Shown piece by piece: positions 25,977 to 35,125 of a DNA stretch of 64,000 bases. The position numbers and the translations under genes are program-made. The DNA is from Sutcliffiella halmapala (lineage in GTDB: Bacteria > Bacillota > Bacilli > Bacillales > Bacillaceae_I). Under the pieces are notes generated by a model that saw only the letters and a list, made by a program, of their open reading frames with translations, did not search any database and was not told the DNA's origin. The stretch's first letter is position 1. Each line of letters starts with the position of its first letter. The stretch spans positions 1,658,390-1,722,389 of the forward strand of contig NZ_KV917375.1 in the NCBI RefSeq assembly GCF_002019665.1. Direction: 5' to 3'.

Positions 25977-27548
25977 ATGCAACGTAGACGGAATAAGAAG
26001 AAATTAATTGTTTTTTCACTTGTAATGATATCTATCATCGGATTGTTGACCTATTGGTTGGTAAGAAATGATGACAATAATATAGCAAGTCCTACGACGA
26101 GTAAGGAAGATACGAAAGAGATACCCCCGGTGGATCAACCACCTGAGATTAGTGAAATCATGATTTCATCTATAGAAAGTGAAGGATCATCAGTAAGCGG
26201 CGACGTTTCATTGTCTGTCGAAGTGAAAGATGATAATGAAATCACTAAGGTAGAGTTTTATAGTAGTGATGGAGATTATTTAATTGGTGAGGTAAAAGAG
26301 GAACCTTATACGATTAATTGGGCAACAGATCCATGGGTTCCAGATGGGGAGCAAGTGTTAAAAGTTGTCGTGTATGATAGCTCAAATCAAACAACTGAGG
26401 TCTCCCAAAAAGTATTAGTAAACAACTTGCAAAATAAAGCGCAGCATGACTTTAAGTTGGTCGGTTATTATGCAGGTTGGGCCACTTATTCTGGCTATAA
26501 TGTGAAAGACATTGATGCAAGTAAGCTGACACATCTTAATTATGCTTTTGCCAACATCTCAGCGGATGGCAAGCTAGAAGTAGGCGATCTGTGGGCAGAT
26601 GTAGATAATCCATTTTCTGGGGATTCTGATTCGCAAGTAGTAAAAGGGAACTTCTATCAACTACAAAAGCTAAAGGAGGAGCATCCACACTTAAAAACGT
26701 TAATTTCAGTTGGTGGATGGACATGGTCCGATAAATTTTCGGATGTGGCTCTAACGGAAGAATCGAGAGCAATTTTTGCGGAAAGTGTTCGGCAGTTTCT
26801 TTTAAACTATGGTTTTGACGGGGTCGACTTAGATTGGGAATATCCAGTTAGCGGAGGAGCTCCTGGAAACAAGAATCGCCCAGAGGATAAACAGAACTAC
26901 ACGCTTCTATTAAAAAAGATTCGCGAAACATTAGATGCCCAAAGTAAGAAGGATGGAAAGGAATATCTGCTAACGATTGCGGCAGGAGCAAGTAAAAACC
27001 ATGCTGCTAATATGGAATTAGGGATTCTTCATCAGTATGTCGATTATGTTCAGCTAATGACCTATGATATTCATGGAGAGTGGGATACCTTGTCTGGTTT
27101 TAATGCTCCATTACACGAAGATCCAACTAGTGGATTTGAGAGTGAATGGAGTGTTCAGGACGGGGTAGAAACATTCATAAAAAGTGGTGTTCCAGGAGAT
27201 AAACTGGTAATGGGACTTCCCTTTTACGGTAGAGCCTTTAAGCAAGTCGATAATGAGAATAACGGCTTATACCAATCCTTCTCAGGTGGGGGCTCCTCTC
27301 TCACCTATGCCAAAATTGACGCAGACTATATTGAGAAAAACGGATTTACGAGAAGCTGGGATGAGACTACCAAAGTGCCATTCCTCTTTGATGGTACAAC
27401 CTTTATTAGCTATGATGATGTTGAATCGATTGGTTATAAAACTGCATTCATACAAGAAATGGGACTTGGTGGTGCTATGATGTGGGAGCTAAGTCAGGAT
27501 CCGGATGAAGTGCTGTTAACGAAGATTTATCAAGAGTTGAAGAAATAG
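25977..27548 (+). CDS. GH18 chitinase-like protein with N-terminal anchor and Ig-like module
   Basis: 523 residues: a membrane anchor or uncleaved signal (about 9-28), a low-complexity linker, one bacterial Ig-like module (about 57-148) and a GH18 barrel from residue about 160 (KLVGYYAGWATYSGYN). The catalytic DxxDxDxE motif is complete (D281, D284, D286, E288 in DGVDLDWE). LISVGGWTWS and QLMTYDIHGEWD are also conserved family motifs. It should hydrolyse chitin or related GlcNAc polymers outside the membrane. The ribosome site (AGAGGAGG) is about 13 bases upstream, longer than normal. It is a single-gene unit closed by a terminator. Confidence 0.92.
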   Translation: MQRRRNKKKLIVFSLVMISIIGLLTYWLVRNDDNNIASPTTSKEDTKEIPPVDQPPEISEIMISSIESEGSSVSGDVSLSVEVKDDNEITKVEFYSSDGDYLIGEVKEEPYTINWATDPWVPDGEQVLKVVVYDSSNQTTEVSQKVLVNNLQNKAQHDFKLVGYYAGWATYSGYNVKDIDASKLTHLNYAFANISADGKLEVGDLWADVDNPFSGDSDSQVVKGNFYQLQKLKEEHPHLKTLISVGGWTWSDKFSDVALTEESRAIFAESVRQFLLNYGFDGVDLDWEYPVSGGAPGNKNRPEDKQNYTLLLKKIRETLDAQSKKDGKEYLLTIAAGASKNHAANMELGILHQYVDYVQLMTYDIHGEWDTLSGFNAPLHEDPTSGFESEWSVQDGVETFIKSGVPGDKLVMGLPFYGRAFKQVDNENNGLYQSFSGGGSSLTYAKIDADYIEKNGFTRSWDETTKVPFLFDGTTFISYDDVESIGYKTAFIQEMGLGGAMMWELSQDPDEVLLTKIYQELKK

Positions 27549-27561
27549 ACGAAAATAAAAA

Positions 27562-27598
27562 TGAGCGTTCAGGTCTCGGCTTGAACGCTCAATTTTTA
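27562..27598 (+). terminator. Terminator of the GH18 gene
   Basis: TGAGCGTTCA and TGAACGCTCA form a perfect 10-bp stem followed by a T-run. Confidence 0.88.
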
Positions 27599-27748
27599 TA
27601 TTTCAGATTAAAGTACAAAAGTTTCATGAATCATGCTTTCTATAATTAGTATAGCATAGGGAAAAAATGATTATTAGTCTATTAATTTTGCTAGTGGTAG
27701 CTTAAACTGTAAAAATCATACTGGAAAATTAGAAAGTGAGTAGATGTT

Positions 27749-28187
27749 ATGAAAGTAGGAACTGCGAGAGCGATAGCTTTGGAATGGGTAAAGGAGTATG
27801 CAAGTCGAGAAGTGTGGTTTCATGGCGCATATTTCAGCGGTTCGACCAGTGAAAAAGCCGAGGACGAAGAATTACCGGTAAGCTCTGATGTGGATATGTC
27901 CTATAGCTATCGATGGTAGTCGACAATTGATACGGTCCGGCGATCATCGTGAAGCAATCTTCTGGATAGTGGCCACCTTTGCCCGCTGCCATACTATATT
28001 ATCAGCAGATGCTCCAATAGAATTGCAACAGGGACTATACCCAGCTTTTGAAGAAATCGTTTCTGATCTTGGCATAAACTCTAGCGAAGACATTCCTCGC
28101 CGAGCGACAGACGCACTGAAATTCCTGCCAAGGCTTTGGGAGACGACAGAGGCTATTTTATTAAAAAATAGCAGAATCAATCCATAG
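27749..28187 (+). pseudogene. Nucleotidyltransferase gene with large internal deletion
   Basis: The first 56 codons (27749-27919) encode the start of a nucleotidyltransferase of the aminoglycoside-adenylyltransferase-like class: FHGAYFSGSTSEKAEDEELPVSSDVDM, with the Gly-Ser and Asp-x-Asp pattern. The frame then stops. From about 27925 another frame supplies what looks like the C-terminal part (IRSGDHREAIFWIVATFARCHTILSA to WETTEAILLKNS). In an intact protein these would be separated by well over 100 residues, so the middle has been deleted and the frame shifted. Neither part should be active. Confidence 0.7.
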
Positions 28188-28419
28188 CTTCCCCGTAAAT
28201 AACAGCTAAATCAGAGAGTTAGCCACTCTGACGGAAAGCAACAGCCGCATTATAAAAAAGGAAAAATATCTATTGCTGTTGAAGTTATGTAAAAACGTTT
28301 TTTTGGTCCCCACCGATTATTATCCTAAATACGCAAAGCATCCGATTACTTCCGAAGCCTAGGTAATTGGTTAATATATCTCAAGTAAAGGCATTAAATT
28401 AGAAAGTAGATGAATTAAT

Positions 28420-29001
28420 ATGAGTAAATTCGATTCCAATTATATGATTACCATGAAAGATATCGTAAAAGAAGGTGCCCAAATTTTACGAAAAACAACG
28501 ACAGAAGTGCAAATTCCAATTTCAGCAGAAGTAAGGGAAGAGCTACTTTGTATGCTACAATACTTAAAAAATAGCCAGGACCCTACTATCTCCAAAAAAT
28601 TTAAGCTGCGTCCTGGTTCTGGATTATCCGCCAATCAAATTGGACTTGATAAACAGATGTTTGCTGTCTTATTTAATGATGAAAAAGATCAAGATTACGA
28701 ATTTATGCTAATTAATCCAAAAATAATTAGCCATTCTATAAATATGATTTATCTTCCTGAAGGAGAAGGTTGCTTGTCCGTGAATAGAGCAGTAAACGGC
28801 ATCGTTCCAAGATATGAAAGAATCAAAGTAAAAGCGTATAATATTGCTGGAAAAGAAGTCATCCTGTCCTTCAAAGGCTATGGCTCAATTGTCATGCAAC
28901 ATGAAATCGATCATCTAAATGGCATTATGTTCTATGATCGAATTAATAAGAAAAATCCATATAAGCTACCGGACAATGTTGTTATAGAAAGCCTATATTA
29001 A
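28420..29001 (+). CDS. def: Peptide deformylase
   Basis: 193 residues with all three metal/catalytic motifs: GSGLSANQIG (about 66-75), EGCLSV with metal ligand C118, and QHEIDHLNG with H161, E162 and H165. It removes the formyl group from nascent proteins. Length and the insertion before motif 1 fit the Gram-positive type 2 enzyme. The ribosome site is weak. It stands alone, not beside fmt, so it may be a second copy. Its stop codon overlaps the stop of the tiny gene on the opposite strand. Confidence 0.95.
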   Translation: MSKFDSNYMITMKDIVKEGAQILRKTTTEVQIPISAEVREELLCMLQYLKNSQDPTISKKFKLRPGSGLSANQIGLDKQMFAVLFNDEKDQDYEFMLINPKIISHSINMIYLPEGEGCLSVNRAVNGIVPRYERIKVKAYNIAGKEVILSFKGYGSIVMQHEIDHLNGIMFYDRINKKNPYKLPDNVVIESLY

Positions 29002-29096
29002 TGGCGTTTCTTTTCATATTTCAAGGCAAAAGCAGCACTAGCTATGATAGTGGCACACATGAAAAGGATACTACCGATTCCCATAAGTATATTCAT
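28998..29096 (-). CDS. Tiny single-span membrane protein (32 aa)
   Basis: ATG at 29096 has a perfect ribosome site (AAGGAGGG) 7 bases upstream. The peptide has one hydrophobic helix (ILMGIGSILFMCATIIASAAFAL) and a basic tail (KYEKKRH). Its stop overlaps that of def. Its start lies 35 bases from the palindromic operator at 29131, which it shares with the divergent LacI-type regulator. Function unknown. Confidence 0.6.
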   Translation of the reverse strand: MNILMGIGSILFMCATIIASAAFALKYEKKRH

Positions 29097-29130
29097 TATT
29101 TCATCCCTCCTTATTCGTAATGGTAAAGTA

Positions 29131-29144
29131 TGAAACGCGTTTCA
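29131..29144. promoter_or_regulatory. LacI-type palindromic operator
   Basis: TGAAACGCGTTTCA is a perfect 14-bp palindrome with the central CG typical of LacI/GalR operators. It lies in the 83-base gap between the LacI-type gene and the divergent 32-residue membrane protein. Confidence 0.8.
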
Positions 29145-29179
29145 GAGCAAGGGAAAGTTTGCAGAAAAGGTGATTTTTT

Positions 29180-30142
29180 TTGGCAAATATAAAAGATATC
29201 GCAAAAATAGCTGGGGTTTCCGTATCGACTGTTTCTCGGGTGATAAACAATCATCCCTATGTCAAAGAGGAAAAAAAGCAAGCAGTATTAGAAGCAATAG
29301 AGAAAACAAACTATCAGCAAAATATCAATGCTATACATTTAAGTAAAGGAAAAACATTTCTCATAGGGGTAGTTGTTCCCTTTAACAATCATCCTTATTT
29401 CGGATTATTAATCGAAGGAATTGCAAAAGAAGCAATGACTCATCATTATAAATTAGTTCTCTTTCAAACGAATTACGAGGAAGAAAAAGAGCTAGAAGCA
29501 TTAAATATGTTAAAGCATAAACAAATTGATGCTTTGATCATTTGTTCAAGAAAATGCAGTTGGGGTATAATCGAAGAATTTGTGTCCTATGGCAACGTTG
29601 TTGTGTGCGAGGATTCAAAAAGGAGCAAAATTTCTTCTACCTATATTAATCACTATGAGAGCTTTATGAAAGCATTAGAGTATTTACATAAAAAAGGTCA
29701 TCGGAAAATTGGATATTGCATCGGAAGACGAGAGAGTGGCAATAGTAATCAGCGAAATATAGCATATAGGGATTTCCTCTTTAAAATGAATGAAACCTAT
29801 AATTCCTCCTATATCTTCCATGAGTGCTACAATCTTGAAGACGGGAAACGAGTGGTGGATCAATTAAGTGAGATGCCAAACCGACCAACCGCATTGTTAG
29901 TAACAAGCGACCAAGTAGCGGCTGGCATTATAACTTGTAGCAAGGAACAAAACCTAGCTATACCAGATGACCTTGCTATTATGGGCTTTGATAATCAACC
30001 AATTGCCAAAATCATGAATATCACGACATTGGAGATTCCGTTAGTAGAAATGGGAAGGAAGCTGTTTCTTCAGGCTATGGAGCATGGAACTATTTCTCAT
30101 GAAGAGATTACAGTGAAATTAATGGAAAGAGCCTCAGTTTAG
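29180..30142 (+). CDS. LacI/GalR-family transcriptional regulator
   Basis: 320 residues: LacI helix-turn-helix (MANIKDIAKIAGVSVSTVSRVINNHPYV) then a periplasmic-binding-protein-like effector domain (FLIGVVVPFNNHPYFGLLIEGI, KALEYLHKKGHRKIGYCIG, IMGFDNQPIAKIMNITTLEIP). The start is TTG behind AAAAGGTG. A perfect LacI-type palindrome 36 bases upstream suggests autoregulation and control of the divergent small gene. The effector is unknown, since no sugar genes lie nearby. Confidence 0.93.
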   Translation: MANIKDIAKIAGVSVSTVSRVINNHPYVKEEKKQAVLEAIEKTNYQQNINAIHLSKGKTFLIGVVVPFNNHPYFGLLIEGIAKEAMTHHYKLVLFQTNYEEEKELEALNMLKHKQIDALIICSRKCSWGIIEEFVSYGNVVVCEDSKRSKISSTYINHYESFMKALEYLHKKGHRKIGYCIGRRESGNSNQRNIAYRDFLFKMNETYNSSYIFHECYNLEDGKRVVDQLSEMPNRPTALLVTSDQVAAGIITCSKEQNLAIPDDLAIMGFDNQPIAKIMNITTLEIPLVEMGRKLFLQAMEHGTISHEEITVKLMERASV

Positions 30143-30243
30143 AGAAACAAAGCAGATAGGGTTATCCTTGTTTTTCAAAAAAGAAGGAAGAAGTACGAGT
30201 CCCTTTCAAGAAGGTGAAAAACCAAGTTAATTTAAAATTAAGG

Positions 30244-30276
30244 AAAAGTCGCTCTCTATATGGGATCGACTTTTTT
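30244..30276 (+). terminator. Terminator after the LacI-type gene
   Basis: AAAAGTCG and CGACTTTTTT pair across a 15-base loop. Confidence 0.75.
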
Positions 30277-30340
30277 AGTTTGGAAGTTTCGTTTACCAAC
30301 ACAATTACAAAAATAGAATTGTATGAAAATTTTAATATTT

Positions 30341-30388
30341 TTTACATTAATGATAGAAATTCCTTAACAAATTTACAAACTCTTTACA
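30341..30388 (+). promoter_or_regulatory. PhoP box of the pst operon
   Basis: TTTACA occurs at 30341, 30372 and 30383, and TTAACA at 30364. The pair at 30372 and 30383 has the 11-base period of PhoP direct repeats (TT-A/T/C-ACA, N5). It lies about 100 bases upstream of pstS. Confidence 0.75.
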
Positions 30389-30489
30389 TTGTATTAATAA
30401 ATGATTAATTAAGAATGGTTATAGTGGGTAATGTAGAGAATAAGTAAACAAATAATTGCCGAAAGATTGATGATCTTGGAGGTTACAGT

Positions 30490-31329
30490 ATGGGATTTAT
30501 GAATAAAAAATCGTTATTATTGATATTTATTTTTGCAGCAGTTCTGACAGCATGTGGTAAACCGAATGATGGAACAGGAACCTCGAGCGGCGGTAGAGAA
30601 ACAATCTCGATTTCTGGTTCTACTTCTGTAGGGCCGTTAGTTGAAAAGCTAGCGGATAAATATAAGCAGAAAAAGGCCAATGTAAATATAGAGGTAAATC
30701 AAATCGGGTCTTCTGCTGGTATTACGAATGCAACAAGTGGTGTATCGCAAATCGGAATGTCCTCGCGTGAATTAAAGGATGGAGAAAAGGCGAATGGCTT
30801 AGTGGAAACAATTGTTGCTTACGATGGAATTGTTGTTGTCACCCATCCGAGCAATAAAGTAAAAGACTTGACGATGGAGGAAGTGAAACTGGTTTTTACC
30901 GGGGAAATCAGAAACTGGAATGAACTTGGTGGGAATGATATGGAGATTGTTGTTGTTTCACGTGAAGACGGATCAGGTTCACGGGATGCCTTTCAGGAAA
31001 TTGTCGGGTATTCTTCTGGAGAATTGATTAGAGAAGCAATTGTTGCGAGTGGCAATGGAAATATTAAGACGACCGTAGCAATGAATAAACATGCAATTGG
31101 ATTTGTTTCTTTTGAATATATTGATGAGTCGATTTCAACATTGAAAATTAATGGCGTGGAGGCTACTGCAGAAAACGTGCTCCAGCAAAATTACAGCTTG
31201 TCACGGCCCTTCTTATTTGTCCATAAAGAAGAAAATTTCACTGAAGCCGGACAGCAATTCATTGATTATATCTTAAGTCCGGACGGACAGGCTATTGTTT
31301 CAGAGGCCGGAGCGATCCCGGTGAAATAG
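30490..31329 (+). CDS. pstS: Phosphate ABC transporter, phosphate-binding lipoprotein
   Basis: 279 residues. Lipoprotein signal ending in LTAC, then a type II periplasmic-binding fold with the phosphate-contact motifs ISGSTSVGPL, IGSSAGI and REDGSGSRDAF. It binds orthophosphate outside the membrane and passes it to PstC/PstA. GGAGG lies 8 bases before ATG 30490. First gene of a compact five-gene phosphate operon behind a PhoP box. Confidence 0.96.
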   Translation: MGFMNKKSLLLIFIFAAVLTACGKPNDGTGTSSGGRETISISGSTSVGPLVEKLADKYKQKKANVNIEVNQIGSSAGITNATSGVSQIGMSSRELKDGEKANGLVETIVAYDGIVVVTHPSNKVKDLTMEEVKLVFTGEIRNWNELGGNDMEIVVVSREDGSGSRDAFQEIVGYSSGELIREAIVASGNGNIKTTVAMNKHAIGFVSFEYIDESISTLKINGVEATAENVLQQNYSLSRPFLFVHKEENFTEAGQQFIDYILSPDGQAIVSEAGAIPVK

Positions 31330-31378
31330 TAACGGGAAATTAACATCCTATGTAAATGTGATCTTGGAGGAATGTAGT

Positions 31379-32293
31379 ATGCCAAGCCCAACGAGCGAAG
31401 AGCAGATTGTAAAATTAGGGAAATCTAATAAAAGAAAATATATGATGGAGAAGCTGTCGGAAAGAATCTTTCTGATTTGTGCGCTTCTTTCTGTAGTAAG
31501 TTTATTGTTAATCGTCGGATTCGTATTTTATAAAGGTTCCCACCCATTTGTGGCAGAAGGATATAGCTTTATCGATTTTCTTTTTGGAATGGATTGGGTG
31601 CCGAGTGAAGATAAATTTGGCGTTCTACCTATGATTGCCGCTTCCATATTTGCAACTTTAGGAGCATTAATTATCGGTGTACCGATTGGGCTATTTACAG
31701 CCATCTTTTTAGCAGAAATTGCGCCTAAAAGCGCTGCTAGATTGATTTCACCTGCAGTACAGCTATTAGCAGGTATTCCATCTATATTATATGGAGTATT
31801 TGGACTTGCGATTATTGTTCCGTTTTTACAAAATAATTTAGGTTTAGCAAAAGGACAAAGCTTATTAGCAGTTATTCTTGTACTTGCTATTATGATGCTG
31901 CCGACGGTCGTTACCGTAGCCGAAACCGCAATCCGTGCAGTTCCGAGAACGTATCGGGAAGGGTCTCTTGCACTTGGAGCTTCAGAAGTAGGCACAATCT
32001 TTAAAGTAGTGGTGCCAGCAGCCAAGTCGGGCATTATGGCAGCAATTGTACTCGGATTAGGTAGAGCAATTGGAGAAACGATGGCTGTTATATTGGTAGC
32101 AGGAAACAGTTTAGTCTTACCGACCAGCTTAACAGACAGCGTGCGTCCGCTGACAACAAATATAGCACTAGAAATGGGTTACGCTTTCGGGACGCACCAA
32201 GATATGTTATTTGCGACTGGTATCGTGTTGTTCTCCTTTATTTTATTGTTGAATTTTGTACTGGCAAAAATCGCTTCGAAGGGTGGCAATTAA
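31379..32293 (+). CDS. pstC: Phosphate ABC transporter permease
   Basis: 304 residues with six hydrophobic segments and the permease EAA-type loop ([29 protein letters not shown]). Start at 31379 chosen for CTTGGAGGA upstream. One half of the phosphate channel, paired with PstA, whose gene follows after one base. Confidence 0.95.
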   Translation: MPSPTSEEQIVKLGKSNKRKYMMEKLSERIFLICALLSVVSLLLIVGFVFYKGSHPFVAEGYSFIDFLFGMDWVPSEDKFGVLPMIAASIFATLGALIIGVPIGLFTAIFLAEIAPKSAARLISPAVQLLAGIPSILYGVFGLAIIVPFLQNNLGLAKGQSLLAVILVLAIMMLPTVVTVAETAIRAVPRTYREGSLALGASEVGTIFKVVVPAAKSGIMAAIVLGLGRAIGETMAVILVAGNSLVLPTSLTDSVRPLTTNIALEMGYAFGTHQDMLFATGIVLFSFILLLNFVLAKIASKGGN

Positions 32294-32294
32294 G

Positions 32295-33119
32295 TTGAGA
32301 AAGTTTAAAGATCAATTAATGCGTGGATTGCTGTGGTTTTCAGCTTTTCTAACAGTTGCCGTTCTCGTGATTATTGTTGGGTATATTTTTTATAAAGGTT
32401 ATCGTTTAATCAATCTTGAGTTTATCTTCGGGGATTATTCACCAACAGGAGGCGGTGGTATATGGCCAATGATTATCACGACCATATACACGATTCTCAT
32501 ATCATTGTTAATTGCAACACCTATTGGAATATTGGCGGCAGTTTATTTGCAGGAATATGCAAAGCAAGGCCGAATGGTTAGAATGATCCGTTATGCGACG
32601 GAAAGTTTAACTGGAATTCCTTCCATTATTTACGGATTATTTGGAGCGGTATTTTTTGTAACGACATTGAAATTAGGCATGTCTATCATCGCTGCCTCGC
32701 TAACATTAACAATCATTGTATTGCCTGTTATTATTCGTACAACGGAGGAAGCGTTAAAAACGGTTCCGAATACGTATCGAGAAGGATCACTTGCTTTGGG
32801 GACAACGAAGCTACAAACTTTATATAAAATAATTTTACCGAGCGCAATGCCGGGTATATTATCAGGGATTATACTTTCTATTGGGAGAATTGTCGGTGAG
32901 TCGGCTGCAATTTTCTTAACAGCGGGTACAGTGGCTGCCATGCCGGAAAGCATTTTCTCATCAGCTAGAACATTATCCGTGCATTCTTTTCTTGTTACAC
33001 AGGAGTCAGGAGATATTGAACTGGCCTCTGCAGTCGGAATTGTGTTAATTGTCATTATATTGGTGCTGAACCTTTCGGCAACGTTTATCTCCAAGAAATT
33101 GAATAAAGCTGATTATTAA
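32295..33119 (+). CDS. pstA: Phosphate ABC transporter permease
   Basis: 274 residues with six hydrophobic segments and the EAA-type loop [32 protein letters not shown] at 32295 is chosen because GGGTGG lies 9 bases upstream and because it begins right after the pstC stop. The frame extends upstream inside pstC without a ribosome site. Second half of the phosphate channel. Confidence 0.94.
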   Translation: MRKFKDQLMRGLLWFSAFLTVAVLVIIVGYIFYKGYRLINLEFIFGDYSPTGGGGIWPMIITTIYTILISLLIATPIGILAAVYLQEYAKQGRMVRMIRYATESLTGIPSIIYGLFGAVFFVTTLKLGMSIIAASLTLTIIVLPVIIRTTEEALKTVPNTYREGSLALGTTKLQTLYKIILPSAMPGILSGIILSIGRIVGESAAIFLTAGTVAAMPESIFSSARTLSVHSFLVTQESGDIELASAVGIVLIVIILVLNLSATFISKKLNKADY

Positions 33120-33133
33120 ATGAGGTGGATTTA

Positions 33134-33943
33134 ATGAGTGCAACAGTAGTGGAGCGTAATAAGGAAGCAAGGAAAAGAATAGTTTCAGATAAAGCGGCTA
33201 AAATCAGTGTAAAAGATCTGAATTTATATTATGGGGAGAAACAAGCACTATACAGTATTGAATTGGATATTCAGGAAAAAGAAGTTACTGCTTTAATTGG
33301 TCCTTCTGGTTGCGGGAAATCAACATTTTTACGAACGCTGAATCGCATGAATGATTTAATAGACGGGGTAAAAATTAGCGGAGATATCGTGATTGATAAT
33401 GAAAATATATATAAATCCAATGATGTCATCAAGTTGCGGACGAAGGTAGGAATGGTATTCCAAAAGCCTAATTTATTTCCGATGAGTATTTACGATAATG
33501 TAGCATATGGACCTCGTATGCAGGGGATAAAAAGTAAGAAAGAATTGAATAGAATTGTGGAAGAGAGCCTAAGAGGCGCAGCCATCTGGGACGAAGTGAA
33601 AGATCGCTTGAAAACGTCGGCGCTAGGATTGTCAGGTGGGCAGCAACAGCGTGTCTGTATTGCACGTGCAATTGCAATGAAGCCCGAGATTATTTTAATG
33701 GATGAACCAACATCTGCATTAGACCCAATCTCCACGTTAAAAGTAGAAGAATTGATTGCGCAAATGAAAAAAGATTATACAATAGTAATTGTAACCCATA
33801 ACATGCAGCAAGCAGCACGTGTGTCAGATAAGACTGCGTTTTTCCTAAGCGGTGAAGTGATTGAGTATGATGAAACAAACACAATCTTCTCCATGCCAAA
33901 AGATCAGAGAACAGAAGATTATGTAACTGGCCGATTCGGCTAA
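33134..33943 (+). CDS. pstB: Phosphate ABC transporter ATPase
   Basis: 269 residues. Walker [11 protein letters not shown]-loop VFQKPNLFP, signature LSGGQQQR, Walker [13 protein letters not shown] and the switch His in VTHNMQQA are all present. It drives phosphate import. Start 33134 with GAGGTGG upstream. A single pstB here, unlike the two (pstBA, pstBB) of B. subtilis. Confidence 0.97.
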   Translation: MSATVVERNKEARKRIVSDKAAKISVKDLNLYYGEKQALYSIELDIQEKEVTALIGPSGCGKSTFLRTLNRMNDLIDGVKISGDIVIDNENIYKSNDVIKLRTKVGMVFQKPNLFPMSIYDNVAYGPRMQGIKSKKELNRIVEESLRGAAIWDEVKDRLKTSALGLSGGQQQRVCIARAIAMKPEIILMDEPTSALDPISTLKVEELIAQMKKDYTIVIVTHNMQQAARVSDKTAFFLSGEVIEYDETNTIFSMPKDQRTEDYVTGRFG

Positions 33944-33960
33944 AACGAGGGGTGAGGGAA

Positions 33961-34620
33961 ATGGTCGTTCGCGAAAATTTTGAGAATAATTTACAAGAAT
34001 TGCAAAACAAAATGACGGAAATGAATGAACTTACTATTGCTGCATTTGAAAAAGCTTTTTCAGCTTTCAAAGCTCAGGATGTCGAACTTGCGTTAAAAGT
34101 AATGGAAGAAGATACAGTGATTGACAATTTGGAAAATGAAATAAACCAATTTGTCGTTTGGCTAATGGTAAAAGAGCAACCTGTTGCAAGAGATTTACGC
34201 AGAATTATCGGCGCTTTGAAAATTTCATCCGATATTGAGCGAATTGCTGATTTTGCTGTAAACATCGCTAAATCAACAATAAAAATTGGACAAATCAATT
34301 CATTACTCAATATAACAAACTTGGAGCAAATGAAAGAAGTTTCCATCAATATGTTAAATATGGCGGTAACTTCCTTTATCGATGAAAACATTATGCTTGC
34401 GAAAGAAGTTGCTGAGTTAGATGATCAGGTAGATAATTATTACAGTGAAACATATAAAAGCATTACCGGCTACTTGAGAGAACATCCGGAAGAAACAAAC
34501 CAGTTAGTGCAGTTATTATTCATTAACCGTTACCTCGAACGGACGGCTGATCATATTACGAACATCGCAGAAAGTGCTGCCTACTTAATAAAAGGGCGGA
34601 TATATGATTTTAACACATAA
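33961..34620 (+). CDS. phoU: Phosphate signalling protein PhoU
   Basis: 219 residues, all helical, with two repeats of the PhoU three-helix unit. The metal-binding motifs are visible as DNLENEINQFVVWLMVKEQPVARDLRRI with ISSDIERIADFAVNIA, and again as VDNYYSETY with INRYLERTADHITNIAESA. It restrains the phosphate transporter and PhoR signalling. Start 33961 has GAGGGGTGAGG upstream. Last gene of the pst operon; B. subtilis lacks phoU in this place. Confidence 0.95.
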   Translation: MVVRENFENNLQELQNKMTEMNELTIAAFEKAFSAFKAQDVELALKVMEEDTVIDNLENEINQFVVWLMVKEQPVARDLRRIIGALKISSDIERIADFAVNIAKSTIKIGQINSLLNITNLEQMKEVSINMLNMAVTSFIDENIMLAKEVAELDDQVDNYYSETYKSITGYLREHPEETNQLVQLLFINRYLERTADHITNIAESAAYLIKGRIYDFNT

Positions 34621-34638
34621 AAAAGAAGCATATTTTTG

Positions 34639-34669
34639 AAGCTGCTGAATCAAATCGGCAGCTTTTTTG
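34639..34669 (+). terminator. Terminator of the pst-phoU operon
   Basis: AAGCTGC and GCAGCTT form the stem, followed by a run of T. Confidence 0.85.
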
Positions 34670-34727
34670 TATTGGTGGGAAACTAATTGGTTTTGTATAA
34701 TGGATAATACAGAAGGGGGAATTAACT

Positions 34728-35030
34728 ATGACAACTTCAAAGAAACGTTTGAAAATTTGTGACAAAGGACATGAATTTTATAAAAGTAGTGATTGTCCAA
34801 GCTGTCCGACTTGTGAGAAAGAACGTAAACGGGAAAGCGGATTTCTTTCAAAGCTCTCTTCACCTGCAAGAGGTGCTTTGGAACATGAGGGAATTACTAC
34901 CTTGCAAAAACTATCAGAGTATACCGAAAAGGAGATTTTAAAAATTCATGGTATCGGTCCGGCATCGTTACCAACACTAAGAGCTTCTTTAGAGGAGGAA
35001 GGACTATCATTTAAAATGAAAGTTAAATAA
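34728..35030 (+). CDS. RNA polymerase alpha-CTD-like small protein with Cys-rich N-terminus
   Basis: 100 residues. The N-terminal third has a Cys/His pattern (CDKGH, then CPSCPTC) that could bind zinc. The C-terminal part (SSPARGALEHEGITTLQKLSEYTEKEILKIHGIGPASLPTLRASL) is a helix-hairpin-helix unit like the alpha-subunit C-terminal domain that contacts DNA and activators. The start is ATG behind AGAAGGGGG. Cytoplasmic and probably nucleic-acid binding. It stands alone after the pst operon. Confidence 0.8.
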   Translation: MTTSKKRLKICDKGHEFYKSSDCPSCPTCEKERKRESGFLSKLSSPARGALEHEGITTLQKLSEYTEKEILKIHGIGPASLPTLRASLEEEGLSFKMKVK

Positions 35031-35052
35031 AAAGCTGATGATTTGCTGACTT

Positions 35053-35083
35053 GGGACACTTTATTTCTCTCAATAGAGTGTCC
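35053..35083 (+). terminator. Possible weak terminator
   Basis: GGACACT and AGTGTCC pair across a loop of about 15 bases, followed by TGTTAAATTTTG rather than a clean T-run. Confidence 0.45.
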
Positions 35084-35125
35084 TGTTAAATTTTGTAGGC
35101 TTTGTTACATAGCCCTCTCCATACA

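Larger units (their letters stand above)
30143..30489. other. Intergenic region: lacI-type terminator and pst promoter region
   Basis: This 347-base gap holds a terminator at 30244-30276 (AAAAGTCG and CGACTTTTTT) and then an AT-rich region with PhoP-type repeats. A 64-codon frame at 30214 overlaps the terminator and lacks a ribosome site; I do not believe it. Confidence 0.65.

Noticed and set aside
30214-30408. 64-codon frame before pstS
   Set aside because: It overlaps a clear terminator and the PhoP box and has no ribosome site.
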